Source: Prionace glauca
Lineage: Eukaryota; Chordata; Chondrichthyes; Carcharhiniformes; Carcharhinidae
Assembly: GCA_037974335.1 (NCBI GenBank)
Contig: CM075729.1
Location: 110,714,437-110,778,436, forward strand
Reading direction: 5' to 3'
DNA: 64,000 nucleotides
A program made the position numbers and the translations under genes. The notes beneath the pieces are model-generated. The model made no database searches. It saw only the letters and a list, made by a program, of their open reading frames with translations, and had not been told where the DNA came from. This document shows positions 63,840-64,000 of the stretch, piece after piece (within the stretch, counting starts at the first letter, position 1; each line of letters opens with the position of its first letter).

Positions 63840-64000
63840 ACCTTGGATGTGAAGTACTCGGATTTTCAGAAAGCTTTTGACAGGATCCCAGATAGCAAGT
63901 TAGCAAACAAAATCAGAACATATGGTATTGAGGGTAATCGACTGGCATGTACTGAAATAGGAAACAGAGATTAGGAATAAACGGACCATTCCCAGGATGA
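63840..64000 (+). mobile_element. LINE RT fragment, runs off the window
   Basis: Encodes YSDFQKAFDRIPDSKLANKI, equivalent to DFQKAFDKVPH in the intact LINE frame, then decays. A stop follows soon after. Confidence 0.75.

Overview
The window is a piece of a vertebrate nuclear genome, most probably an elasmobranch (shark, skate or ray). I infer this from dense tRNA-headed SINEs with a common box-B core, several CR1-like LINE lineages, and an MHC class I gene with an arginine (not tyrosine) at the position of mammalian Tyr84. Only about 5 kb is host coding sequence or clear host-gene remnant. No rRNA, functional tRNA, CRISPR array or bacterial gene is present.

1-11.2 kb holds an MHC class I heavy-chain gene on the plus strand: alpha1, the 3' part of alpha2, alpha3, connecting/transmembrane and two cytoplasmic exons, all with phase-1 junctions. 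The leader exon is not visible. A minus-strand SINE abuts the alpha2 exon, and the first ~20 alpha2 residues, including the expected first disulfide cysteine, are missing, so this allele or locus may be a pseudogene or a misassembly. Introns 3 and 5 carry 25-bp minisatellites. The intron-3 array unit looks like the alpha2 exon/intron junction itself and repeats a splice-donor-like sequence about 40 times. Two 15-bp minisatellites lie upstream of the gene.

11.2-24 kb is repeat territory: SINEs, LINE fragments, a probable solo LTR and, at 21.4-23.7 kb, a young CR1-like LINE with a 739-codon reverse-transcriptase reading frame. 24.5-25.9 kb encodes an intact muscarinic acetylcholine receptor of M2 type (minus strand, intronless coding region). 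29.3-34.1 kb is a two-exon GPR139-like receptor on the minus strand that is frameshifted near its end. 50.1-58.4 kb is an intact two-exon GPR139-like receptor on the plus strand, head-to-head with the first. 40.1-45.2 kb is a decayed Gypsy-type LTR retroelement fossil.

The remainder is nested SINEs (four families, called A-D here), CR1-like and Rex/L2-like LINE pieces, a Penelope-like 3' end carrying a decayed hammerhead-ribozyme motif, degenerate minisatellites and unassigned single-copy sequence. The host genes (antigen presentation, acetylcholine sensing, two orphan-type receptors) do not form an operon-like unit. Their co-location may simply be synteny, though receptor-rich MHC neighbourhoods are known in other vertebrates.
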